Positions 21,145 to 30,350 of a stretch of DNA of 64,000 nucleotides are shown here, piece by piece. The notes beneath the pieces were generated by a model that was not told the DNA's origin, did not search any database, and was given only the letters and a program-made list of their open reading frames with translations. This stretch comes from Sciurus carolinensis (taxonomy: Eukaryota; Chordata; Mammalia; Rodentia; Sciuridae): contig NC_062223.1 of NCBI RefSeq assembly GCF_902686445.1, forward strand, positions 42,192,998-42,256,997, given 5' to 3'. Each line of letters opens with the position of its first letter. Position 1 is the stretch's first letter. Made by a program: the position numbers and the translations under genes.

Positions 21145-21700
21145 CCATCCATTCATACATTTGGCCATTCCACATGTACTTACTGCACATGTCCCTAGGT
21201 CAGGCACCATGCTAGGCGCTGGGAGGATAGCAAGATGAGACCACCTGGAGTCTTTCCTTGCTAGAGTCCACAGGCCTTGAAGGAGATCAAGCACGTGGGA
21301 AAACTCATATACTACAGGGTGTACACAAAGACAAGGAGAATGTTTTAGGCAGAAGGATAGCCGAGCAAAGATTAGAGCGAGTCAAACCAGTATGCTTGGG
21401 AATGGACAGGAGCCTAGTTTGGCTCACAGTGGGGAGCAGAGGAATACAGAATGCAGCACCGGGAAGGAAAGAGGTATCCCCCAGTGAAATAGATCCCAGG
21501 AAGACAAAGAGTTAAATGTTGGCAAATTAAAACCCTCAAGAGCAACACAAACTTGGGAATTGCCAAACCTAGGGCACAGATGATGAGGCCAGGGGTTCAG
21601 GTGAGAGCTGGCTTCGGGCTGCAGATCTAGTGCGTTTCATGGACTGAACATTCAAGGCGCTCGACCTAGAGGTAGGCTTTGGAGGATGGGAAGAACATCA
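21145..21700 (-). mobile_element. L2 LINE, antisense
   Basis: gtcaggcaccatgctaggcg at 21200 and ctgggaggatagcaagatg are the antisense L2 3' end. It is followed by the antisense body (aatgttttaggcagaaggat, ggagcctagtttggctcac, ggtatccccc...). Diverged; the right edge is uncertain. Confidence 0.55.
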
Positions 21701-21730
21701 GGGGTTGGAGAGAAGAGCCAAGGACCTGGT

Positions 21731-22105
21731 GTCGGTCAGCTTTTCCCTGCTCTACCAAATACCCGAGAAAATCAAACTGTACCAAAAAAAGGTTTATTTT
21801 GGCTCCTAGTTTTGGAGGTTTGAGCCCATGATTGGGTTGGCCCCACTGCTTCTGAGTCTGCGGCAAGGCCGCACGCCATGGCAGAAGCACGTGGCAGGAC
21901 TGAACCGCTCACTTCATGGCCAGGAAGCAAAAAAGAGAGCAAGAGGAAGGGGTTGGTCCCACTGTCCCGTGAAGTGCACTGCCCTGAGGACCTGAGGCCC
22001 TCCCTCCCGTAGGCTTCACCACCTCCCAATAGTGCCACTCTGGGGATGGAGTCTTTAATAAGTGGGCCTTTGGGACATTTAAGATTCAAAGGAAAGCAGG
22101 CATTT
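21731..22105 (-). mobile_element. MaLR LTR (MST-like), antisense
   Basis: ctaccaaatacccgagaaaat at 21753, aaaggtttattttggctcc at 21787, ccatggcagaagcacgtggc at 21876, then aatagtgccactctggggatgg at 22026. Antisense MaLR order similar to 2223-2618. The 170-codon minus frame at 21772-22284 lies mostly in this LTR and is not a gene. Confidence 0.65.
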
Positions 22106-22229
22106 TGAATAGGGAGACTTGCCTGAAGAAGACAAGGGAGGAGAGCAGCAGAAGGCACGCCTTGGACGGGTGGGCCCGCTGGCTTGACCAAAGTAAAGGG
22201 GTCATAATGGGAAGACCGAGAATAGCCTG

Positions 22230-22358
22230 CGGGGCTGGGACTGTGGTTCAGTGGTGGAGCGCTTGCCCAGCACGTGTGAGGCACTGGATTTGATCCTTAG
22301 CACCACATAAAATTAAATAAATAAAGGTTAAAAAAAAAGGATGCTTAGAAAAAAGAAA
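22230..22358 (+). mobile_element. ID-type SINE, sense, with imperfect target duplication
   Basis: ggggctgggactgtggttcag, agcgcttgcccagcacgtg, cactggatttgatccttagc, accacataaaattaaataaa, A tail. The repeats agaatagcctg (22219-22229) and agaatagtctg (22359-22369) flank it. Box B has decayed (ggatttgatcc). Confidence 0.85.
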
Positions 22359-22364
22359 AGAATA

Positions 22365-22530
22365 GTCTGGATTTTGGAGACAGACAGATCTGTGTTGGGT
22401 TGAATTCCAGCTTATTTATTTGGTGATTTGTTCTGTACCTTCCTCAGCCTCGGTTTCCTCACCTGCAGAAGGCCCTAAGCAAGGCTTTCCTAGGGGAGTT
22501 GCTGTGAAGACTGGAGCCTCATGTCAGACG
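22365..22530 (+). mobile_element. MIR SINE, sense
   Basis: tggattttggagacagacag, tgttgggttgaattccagc, ctgtaccttcctcagcctcgg, tttcctcacctgcagaagg, ggagttgctgtgaagactgg. Most of MIR is present directly after the ID insertion. Confidence 0.65.
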
Positions 22531-23304
22531 GCTTTGGGCACACGTTGTGCGGCCTTCTGCTTTCCAGCTCTAGGTAAGCTTCCTTCTCAGACCATGAGGT
22601 CAAGTGGGGCACTGTTTGGGAAAAGAAGAGAGGCTGGCCCTGTCATGGACTTTTTTAGGGAAGAGGAAACTTCACAGAAGCTCTTGCAGGTCACAGGCTT
22701 GCTTCTGAACCACTCACGACCTAAAGGGCAGGACTTCCTTTAAACCAATCAGGTCAGCCCTGGGAACTGGAAGGCAGGACCAGGTTATGGAGACCCCTGG
22801 GAGGCGGTGACCTGCACCCAATGTGGCAAGAAGAGAGAGCAGACACCCTTTAGGTAACCTGGTGTACCAGTTTTAGAGGCGGTTTACAAAATGCTGGAAC
22901 ATAGTAGGTTCTCAGTCCAGGGGAATGATTTTGATAGACCGTAACGGCCATCTCTGGTATGCTGGTAGCCAGGCTCAAGGTGCTGTTCCTTTAGTTGTAC
23001 TTGAAACCATTAAACTTAAATAAAAGGCAGGGAGGGGAAATGGGGTGAGATTCTAAGATGACTGGAGCAGCTCAGTGTTGTTGGTATCAAAATCATAACT
23101 TGTCTGTAAAGTGAGTTGAATCCATATTGCATTTGACTGCTTTAAAAACCCATACCACCAATGCCTTATTCTCCAAGGTACAATAACATATTCCTTTTCA
23201 TTTAGTCTTCATAACCACTGGAATTCTTGCAGAGAAGTTCTACAGATCTTCCTAGGACATTTTCCGTGCCAGTCTTTCACTCAGTATCTGCAGTGATTGT
23301 GAGC
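22531..23304. other. Single-copy DNA, no gene
   Basis: A short MIR/L2-like end (ctggaacatagtaggttctc at 22894) may be present. Otherwise nothing recognised. Confidence 0.4.
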
Positions 23305-23450
23305 CTGGTAGGGACTGGACTACCTGGGTATAATCTCAGCTCCACCTTTACAGTTTTGTGAACTTGGGCAAGCTAGGTTCTCTGCAATGATTTCCTCATC
23401 TAAAAAAAGTAATAATAGGACTTAAGCTTTTCAGGTTATGGAGATGATGA
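23305..23450 (+). mobile_element. MIR SINE, sense
   Basis: gactacctgggtataatctc, tgtgaacttgggcaagctag at 23356, atttcctcatctaaaaaaag at 23390, then aataataggac and ggttatggagatgatg. Confidence 0.65.
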
Positions 23451-23804
23451 AAACAGTTGGGTTTTCTCTGACAGCAGTAGCCTCTTAGAGATGGGGAAAT
23501 TTTTTGAATCTGAGTAGACTGGTTTCTCACCACTTTCTGCTACCTCACAGAAAAATGGAACACAGAGAGTAGGACTATGTTGAAGAGAAGGAATGTGTAC
23601 TTAGTGAAAGCATGCATTCCATTAATTCAAAGAAATGACAGTTTTATTACTGTCCAGCCTAGCAACAAGATATAAATAGATGGTAATGAGTAAAATCAGG
23701 TTAATTGTTGAAAAAAGTACAGTTCTTAACAGGTTTGCATGATATAAATGTTTGCACATGTAAAAAGCCTTTAATATATGTGAACTTCAATTGCTACATT
23801 GGCA
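23451..23804. other. Single-copy DNA, no gene
   Basis: AT-leaning, no repeat signature. Confidence 0.45.
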
Positions 23805-24015
23805 TGAAAAATTGCCAGTTCTGCATCTACCAGCTGTGTGATTTCAGGCAACTCTCTTTACTTGTCTGAACCTCCATTTCATTGGCCAGAAAATGAGACT
23901 AACAATTTTTTTTCTTGTAAGAAAGGACCACATGAGGTCATGTATGTAAAAGATCTTTAAAAACCAGAAAGCACAATGCTTTCCATAGGTATTTAAGAAT
24001 TGTTGTAACAAATAA
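23805..24015 (+). mobile_element. MIR SINE, sense
   Basis: ctgcatctaccagctgtgtg at 23821, atttcaggcaactctcttta, cctccatttcattggccag, aaatgagactaacaa, then aggaccacatgaggtcatg and the 3' end. Confidence 0.65.
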
Positions 24016-24169
24016 TAATCCACAACAACAATATATTCAAGGGTGATGTAAAGACTTGAGCTCACAGTTTGAAATACCAACCTTCAGAACCATTCAGAAA
24101 TTCTAAACTCATGCTTTTCTTTACAATGTCTCTATAAGCTAGAGACATTTAATTTACTTTTTAAGACTT

Positions 24170-24300
24170 TTAAAAAAATTTTAAATTTGTTCTAATTAGT
24201 TATTCATGACAGTGGAATGCATTTTGACACACCATACAGGAATAGTGTATAATTTCTCATTCTTCTGATTGAGACTCTTTCTGTTGTATTGTATCACCTT
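24170..24300 (-). mobile_element. L1 3' UTR end, antisense
   Basis: The order tctaattagttattcatgac (24191), agtggaatgcattttgacac (24211) and atttctcattcttctgattg (24252) is the antisense of the L1 3' end I associate with sciurid genomes. Only the last 130 bp are present. Confidence 0.6.
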
Positions 24301-24636
24301 CGGTCCTCATAGCATCTTCTTTAGAGACCAAACAGAACTTGGTGACTTGTTCCAGACAGATCTGGATAGTCCAAGCTCCTGGACTAAGGTAGCTCTCTTT
24401 ATTCATGTATTTTCTGGGTAAACATGAAAACTGAATTAAACCAAGTACTTCATTGTGGATAAGGAAAATTAATGCCCTGTGGGCTGGGCTTTTTATAGCT
24501 TTAGTACAAAAGTGGATGCATTATTTATACCTATAAGTTCTGCTCTCTCAAGCCACAGCTATTAGCTTCTCATGTTAAGATCATTCATGCAGCCATCACC
24601 GAGAGCTGGTCATTTGGGGTTAAAAGCAACTAATGG

Positions 24637-24650
24637 CGGACCCCTGCTGG
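24637..24650 (-). promoter_or_regulatory. CTCF-like site, minus
   Basis: Minus strand CCAGCAGGGGTCCG matches 12 of 14 positions of CCASYAGRKGGCRS. It points away from the site at 24984-24997. Confidence 0.3.
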
Positions 24651-24983
24651 CCGAGTCTGGCACTGCATGGGGAACACACTCCAGTTTCTGTTAATGGGGA
24701 AATGGGCTGCAGGGGCAAAGACTGAGATGCCAAGGTTCAGACTTGATCCCCTTCATTTCTAGGTGCCAATATTCATCAAAAAATGTGCTGAAATAAGAGC
24801 AAGAACAAAGGTTGGACTTGACTTACAAGGGAGAATGGTTCTTGAGGGTGAACTGGGTCTCATGGCCTCCCCTCAGGGCTGTTAGGGCTTGGACCTGCCT
24901 GTACCTCAGCTCACTGTTCCTTGCTTCACAGCTTGTCATTGTCACACTGTGCTTTCACACTCACTGTATATAGCACACTCTAG

Positions 24984-24997
24984 CCTCTAGGGGGCGC
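24984..24997 (+). promoter_or_regulatory. CTCF-like site, plus (strong)
   Basis: CCTCTAGGGGGCGC matches 13 of 14 positions of the known CTCF core, including the whole AGGGGGCGC part. It keeps a CpG in otherwise CpG-poor DNA. One of the two best sites in the window. Confidence 0.5.
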
Positions 24998-25624
24998 AGA
25001 GGCTTTCTCCTCACTGTTTGCATTCTTCCTCTCAAAGGCAGCAGGAATGAGGTTGGACAGTGGCTAAGAGCCCTGTCTCTACTCCTAACCTATGGTTTCT
25101 GGCTGCAGTGAACAGTAAACAAACCCCAGGGAACAGACCAAAGCATTGCAATTCAGGAGTCATGAAGGATGGGGAAAGTCATTCCACTTCTCTGCTTGGA
25201 CATGGCCTAGTAGATGGCCTTTCCTCCTTTCTCTCACAGTAAAAAGCTCTAAGGAGGGTTACCTATGGCCAAAGTCTTGACCTGTTTGGTCCACCTCACC
25301 AGCCCCATGACTTAAAGGTCACAGTAACAAGTTGAGGTTATCCCAGGAACCGGCGTATCTTTCAACCAAGCCACTCATTCTCTTCTTCAGGGATTGTGTC
25401 TCTTCTGTTTGGCTTGAGTGACACAAATCCACTCTTCCCAGTAAAACAAAATCATCTCATTAGCATTCCAGAGAAAGTTCTGTGATTGCGGGAAGGAAAG
25501 CTGTGATTGCCAGTCTAAACAGGAGGCCGTAGTGATTTTCAGAAGCCTTGTAGGCTGGGCTGAGCAGGCAGCGGGAAGCCCACCCTTGACCTTCGGTAGA
25601 GTGCGCCTCTTCAGGGATGGACTC

Positions 25625-25812
25625 TGAGATACTTAGCTACTCCCCTGTCAATGGATATTTGAGTCATTACCACATTTTTGTCATTAGAAACAATGCTACA
25701 TGAACATTCTTATGCAAAAAACTTGTATATATGTCGTATTTCTTTTAGTTGGAGATTTCCAGAAATGGGACTGGCTATCACCAAATTTCCCTTCAAAAAA
25801 CCCATTTTGATA
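25625..25812 (-). mobile_element. Old L1 fragment, antisense
   Basis: cctgtcaatggatatttgag at 25646, cattagaaacaatgctacatg at 25681, gaaatgggactggctatcacc at 25763. These are the same antisense ORF2-end landmarks as at 7563-7710. Confidence 0.6.
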
Positions 25813-25814
25813 CT

Positions 25815-26075
25815 TCATCAATCGATAATAATAATGCTAACGTTGATAATAACTGTTATATTTCTTGAGGACTTTCTGTGTGCCAGTCGCAGTATTGAGC
25901 ATTTTTCATTAATTATTTTATTTGATCCTCATCAACCCAATGTGGTCATTTCTATTATTCCCATTTTAGAGATGAGAAAATGGAGGCATGGGGCACACAA
26001 GTAACTTATTAAAAGTGACTTTGTAAATTCTAGATCCAGGCTTTCCAGTTCAGGATTAATGCTCCCATTAGTGCA
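25815..26075 (-). mobile_element. MIR SINE, antisense, full length
   Basis: atttcttgaggactttctgtg at 25861, gtgccagtcgcagtattgag, atttgatcctcatcaaccc at 25921, cccattttagagatgagaaa at 25959, cacacaagtaacttattaaa, tagatccaggctttccagtt. A complete antisense MIR. Confidence 0.75.
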
Positions 26076-27240
26076 CTCAAAGAGAATACACCTCTATTTC
26101 AGGAGAGAGCAGCCCTTGGACTTGATGAAGCTGGCCTCTTCAGTTGGACAAGGAAGCCAACTGAGAGCTTATGGTTGGAAATGTCACCATCTTGAATCTT
26201 TATTTTAAAAAAGTTTGAGTTTGGGGTTGATATAAAGATTCAAGTTCAAGGTCACAGAAGGATTTCACTCCAGCTGCGCCTATGCAAGCTCTTTTTGAGT
26301 GCATGATTCAATCAACCTAGTAGTTCTATTGAAGCTCTGCTGAACAGCTGGTTGAAGTGATTTTTTTTTTCCAATTAATTTAACTGGTTGTCTTGGTGTT
26401 CTGTCATGTCAAGGGAAGAGTATCATGAAATGGGATGGTGGATCAATCCAACTCAAGGCTATACTTGATGTTGCACATTTCTTAAAAAGTCGCTTGATAG
26501 GTGAGAATTGGGGACCACTCAGGCAATGGCTTTGTAGGACACGTTTATTGTCCGTGCATGACTTTGGATGATGCTCTTCTGTCCCTGGGAGAAAAGGGTA
26601 GGAGGAAGTTGAGTGAAGGGGTGAGAGGCAGGAGGCAGAGGAAAGACAGCTGTCCCAGAAAGTAGGATATTTATTCCTTACCATTGCTAAATCCTCCAGC
26701 TACATTCCAGTGGGTCTAACAATCTCCTAAGAAAAACCACTCTGTCTCTTCTTACTTAGAAGGGCGTGAACTCTGTGTGAGACGGCCCATGATCATGTGG
26801 GGTGTGCTGTGATCTGGGTGTCACACATGCTTTCTATACCTTCTTACTAGCACCTCCCACCTGTATGCTGCTCACTAAATCACCAGCCTGACACATGCCC
26901 ATGACACATGACACATGATGTCTGTCAGGTGGCTGGAACAGTGGTGCAAAAACTTCGCTGAAATTGCTATGAAGTTGTAAAAACTATACTTCAAGAACTC
27001 TTCAGGGAAATAATTGTGTGCAGTGGAAGAAATACTTGGAAGTGGGTGGGGCGAGGTCCCCAAAAGGGTAAGCTGGAACAACAGATGGTCACTAAATGTC
27101 TTCTAAAAAAGGGGGGTAAGGGCTTTTGTTTCTGAGCTGGGTATGCAGGTGGGGGCACTGCCTCAAATGCCTCCCTGCACACCTGCCTCCATCCTTTCCT
27201 TTAAATAAATGTTGACCTAATATTTAAAGAACAGCAGTTT
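26076..27240. other. Single-copy DNA, no gene
   Basis: No repeat or gene recognised except one arm of a short dispersed duplication at 26839-26872 (see findings). Confidence 0.45.
26839..26872 (+). repeat. Dispersed short duplication, left arm
   Basis: ccttcttactagcacctccc...tgctgct resembles 27404-27438 (cccttctcactaacacctccc...tgctgct) in the same orientation, about 565 bases apart, with only a few differences. Confidence 0.7.
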
Positions 27241-27335
27241 CAGGACCGGGATGTAGCTCAGTGGGACAGTACTTGCTTAGTATGCAGGAAGCCCTGGGTT
27301 CCATGCTCAGTCATGCAAAACAACAACAGCAAAGT
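27241..27335 (+). mobile_element. tRNA-derived SINE (diverged ID-like), sense
   Basis: gggatgtagctcagtgggac (box A) and aagccctgggttccatgctc (box B) spaced as in a tRNA, ending in caaaacaacaacagcaaag. Box B has lost its CpG and the tail is short, so this is an older copy. It is not a functional tRNA gene: the 3' acceptor side does not pair. Confidence 0.7.
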
Positions 27336-27920
27336 CCACTGGAGGGGCACCAAGTCCTCACCTTCCTGAAGGGCCCCTGTCCCCTCCCGGAGTTGCACAT
27401 ACTCCCTTCTCACTAACACCTCCCACCTGCATGCTGCTGCCTGCCACACTGATGTCCCCAAGGGCACCTGAAGTTTCTTTAGTAGGCTTAGGGCTAACAT
27501 GCCAGGGAATGAGTATGGTTCATGGTCAGCTCTGTTACAGGACAGACACAAACTCCCATCTTCATCCTCAACCTTACACTTGAAGTTCCCAGTTCAGAAA
27601 ATGGATGTTACCACTACTCGGGGGGGCGGGGGGGGAAAGAGGCCTGCAAAACTCACAAGGCTTACTGAGCACCTTCATCCTGGTGCTTCCTAAAATTGTC
27701 CAGGGAACACCAGAAATCCAGAAAAAGTTACATTGAAGCTCCACAGCCACGTGCACATATGAGAAGCTCTGGGAAGTTTCACAGGGAGGAAATGAGTTTA
27801 ACTTTCTTAGCCCACTGTTTGACTTCCCAACTTACTCGACTACTGTACATTTTTTCATGGCTTCTGCCATCAGGAATAATTGCTGCTCTCCGTATAATCT
27901 ATATGAGCCCAGTTCTCCTG
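27336..27920. other. Single-copy DNA, no gene
   Basis: Includes the right arm of the short duplication (27404-27438) and a G-run at 27620-27635 with one interrupting C, possibly able to form a G-quadruplex. Confidence 0.45.
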
Positions 27921-28022
27921 CATGCAAGCACACACATGCACCTATGCACTTACATACACACCTGTGCACATATTCACACCTGCACACTGACACACACACA
28001 CATGCAAATGTGCACACACATG
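27921..28022. repeat. Degenerate (CA)n microsatellite
   Basis: About 100 bases of interrupted CACACA/CATGCA units. The two overlapping plus-strand frames here and the minus-strand frame are products of this repeat. Confidence 0.85.
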
Positions 28023-28354
28023 AACAGCAGAAAGAGCGGAAGCACCTTCATGTTCCTGCTGTCATTTCTTACTTTGTCAAGATCTCACAAAACGAGAGCT
28101 GTGAGAGAACTGAGAATTCTCCAACCTGTGTGTGGAGTGGAGAGAGAGAATGGCCTGTGAAAGCCTCCACAGCCTGTCAGTGGCACAACAGGGATGGCAG
28201 TTAGTCTCCCAACTCTCTTCTCTCTCAGCAGGTGACTTTTGTTAGTGCCCCCTGGGGTGGATGCTCATGCTGGGGTAGATGTCGCCAAGGGTGTCTTCTA
28301 GTTTTCTGCACCAAAATATAACATCTAGAGTAATTCCAGACCTGAAAGCTAGTC
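28023..28354. other. Single-copy DNA with a CTCF-like site
   Basis: No gene recognised. Confidence 0.45.
28245..28258 (-). promoter_or_regulatory. CTCF-like site, minus
   Basis: Minus strand ACCCCAGGGGGCAC matches 12 of 14 positions of the CTCF core, with the conserved AGGGGGCAC part perfect. Confidence 0.4.
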
Positions 28355-28590
28355 AGTAAGTGCACCAACATTTTTTGAAAAGTTACTCCATGACAGGTAA
28401 TTTTGTTGGCATTGGTAATAACACAGCAGCAAACAATACAGCCTTTAAAGAGTCACAGACATTAGCCATATGAACAGACACACACGCCATTATTTGAGGT
28501 AATTATAACTGATAAGAAAATGTGTAACAGGGTCATGTGGTAGAGAGGATCATGAAATAGTCTGGAGGAGGATCTAAAGACTCAGTGTGG
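28355..28590 (-). mobile_element. L2 LINE, antisense
   Basis: Antisense L2 3'-end order: actccatgacaggtaatttt, gcattggtaataacacagca, ttaaagagtcacagacatt, then ggtcatgtggtagagaggat. Strongly diverged. Confidence 0.45.
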
Positions 28591-28689
28591 GGCAACCTAA
28601 AGGCAAGTGCCATCTCCCACATCCCCAAGAGGACTCCATTTTTGATAGGTGTCAGCTTGAGGAATAGAAATCACAAGCTACCATTTTAA

Positions 28690-28815
28690 AAAGCTTACTA
28701 TAATGACAGGCACTGTACTGAGTCCTGTAGATCATTCATTCACTTAATTCTTCAGTTAGTATAGAGCAGAGTCATTCTAGAACCAAGTCTGTCTGCTCCT
28801 AATACGCGGTAGAGC
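28690..28815 (-). mobile_element. MIR SINE fragment, antisense
   Basis: gcttactataatgacaggca, ctgtactgagtcctgtagat, attcacttaattcttcagtt, then the 5' part aaccaagtctgtctgctcc. The centre of MIR is missing. Confidence 0.5.
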
Positions 28816-29439
28816 ACAGTCATGCCATTTTCCAAAGACAAAGGATGCACATTGCTCCTTTTCCTAAAGATGCAGCACTAGGGTTAAGTGGTTCATAATG
28901 TTAATTTTCCTCCCAACAACTCAAGTCTAAATTTTACTTTTTACTTCATTCCATTGAGCTTAAGTCTACCCTCAAGAGAACCTCTTCTCTAACACACGCA
29001 AAATCAATTACACTGTATTATCTGATGCCAGTTGTGTTTATACCATAGAAGGGAGAAAGTATGTTTTTATGAGTGGAGATTTTGTTTTTCCATTCTGTTC
29101 CCTCCCTGGGGGAATCTGAATACTTTTTCTGAGGTCAGACATTGTGTGTGGTTTTGGAACTGAGTTGATGAGAGGATGGATACACACCACACCTTATTTA
29201 TTTTCTCTTCTGTGGAAGGGTCTCAGCTGCTTTTTTTCCTCCCAAATTAAATTCTCTTACTCTTGAAGAATGACCCAAGCTGAGAAATTTCCCAAACATC
29301 TGAAATCTGAGAATCTGTGCCTGGAACCCATGAGGCTCATGGTTTCCAGATGGAGAAACCGGAAGGGGAGGCGGAGGAAGGAGGTGGAGGATGAAAGGCA
29401 GGGAAAGCCTGAACTCTGGATCACTTCTGACTGCTTTGT
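28816..29439. other. Single-copy DNA, no gene
   Basis: The 179-codon minus frame that overlaps this stretch is judged a chance frame (see rejected). Confidence 0.45.
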
Positions 29440-29600
29440 GAACTAGGCCAGGTCTTTTATTCACTCTGCAAGTCTGCCATTTGACCATGTGCCAGGCCTG
29501 AGGATAGGCGGCAGTTATGCCTGTCCTCATGAGACTGTTCCAGTGATTAGTAGGAAGTAAGTCATTGTGAAATTGTCTTTTCTGAGGGCAGTGACGGACT
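29440..29600 (-). mobile_element. L2 LINE fragment, antisense
   Basis: ttgaccatgtgccaggcctg at 29481, aggataggcggcagttatgcc, tgtcctcatgagactgttcc resemble the antisense L2 3' end. Confidence 0.45.
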
Positions 29601-29934
29601 TCAATAGCACAACATAAAAGAACATCTATAGCCTGGCTATCAAGAGGGGCATAAACACTCCAGATGGATTTTCTCACCATCCCAGAAATGGCAAAAGATC
29701 TAATTCTTCTCCATATTTTTGTCCTCATGCCAGACAAGGGGAGGAGGCAACCTTATTTTGAGCAAATAGGCAAGTATAGTTTGGCCACAAATAGGTTAGT
29801 ATGATCACAAGAAGAATGCCTTTGTTTGACCAGAGGTCAGGATTTTCTAGGGGAAATGTAAGTTTGGGGAAAACAGGTTAGAATACACCTGTTAGCAAGT
29901 GGGAAACTGGTGTGTTGAGAAAATATCCATTTTT
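29601..29934. other. Single-copy DNA, no gene
   Basis: No recognised repeat. Confidence 0.45.
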
Positions 29935-30350
29935 AATTGACACATAATAATTGTACATATTCATGGGGTGATAACTTGACACTTGTGGTTTATATACATA
30001 ATGGAATATTATTGTCATAAAACAGATGAAATTCTGTCATTTGTACAACATGGATGGAACTGGACAGCATTATGTTGTATTAAGTATATCAGGCACAGAA
30101 AGGCAAATCCTGAAAGATCTCATTCATAGGTGGAAACCAGAAATGTTGATCTCATAGAAAGGAGAATGGTGGTCAGTAGGCTAGGAAGGGCAGGAGGGAG
30201 ATGGGATAGAAGGAGCCTGGATGATGGGTACCAAATACAGTTTTACATATGCATATATATGACTATAGGAGTATGTTCTAGTCTTCCATAGCAAAATAAG
30301 GTGACTACAGTTTACAACAATTGATTATATATTTTGCAAACAGAAAACAC
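29935..30350 (+). mobile_element. Old L1 3' end, sense
   Basis: Sense-strand L1 landmarks: tatacataatggaatattat, cataaaacagatgaaattctg at 30017, acatggatggaactggacag at 30048, aaaggcaaatcctgaaagatc at 30099, then ggagggagatgggatagaagg and a 3' UTR-like stretch. 5'-truncated. Confidence 0.75.

Larger units (their letters stand above)
24301..25624. other. Single-copy, repeat-free 1.3 kb with CTCF-like sites
   Basis: No gene recognised. This is one of the cleaner stretches of the left half, with a candidate conserved block at 24480-24640 and another at 25435-25560. Two CTCF-like sites are listed separately. Confidence 0.4.

Noticed and set aside
21772..22284. 170-codon minus frame
   Set aside because: Most of it l­ies in an antisense MaLR LTR and the rest runs into an ID SINE.
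27696..28204. Overlapping plus frames of 154 and 115 codons
   Set aside because: Produced by the degenerate (CA)n repeat at 27921-28022; histidine/threonine-rich low complexity.
29198..29737. Longest open frame (179 codons, minus)
   Set aside because: It crosses an L2-like remnant, has no domain or homologue I recognise, and no start context or splice sites. A frame of this length is expected by chance in 64 kb on six frames.
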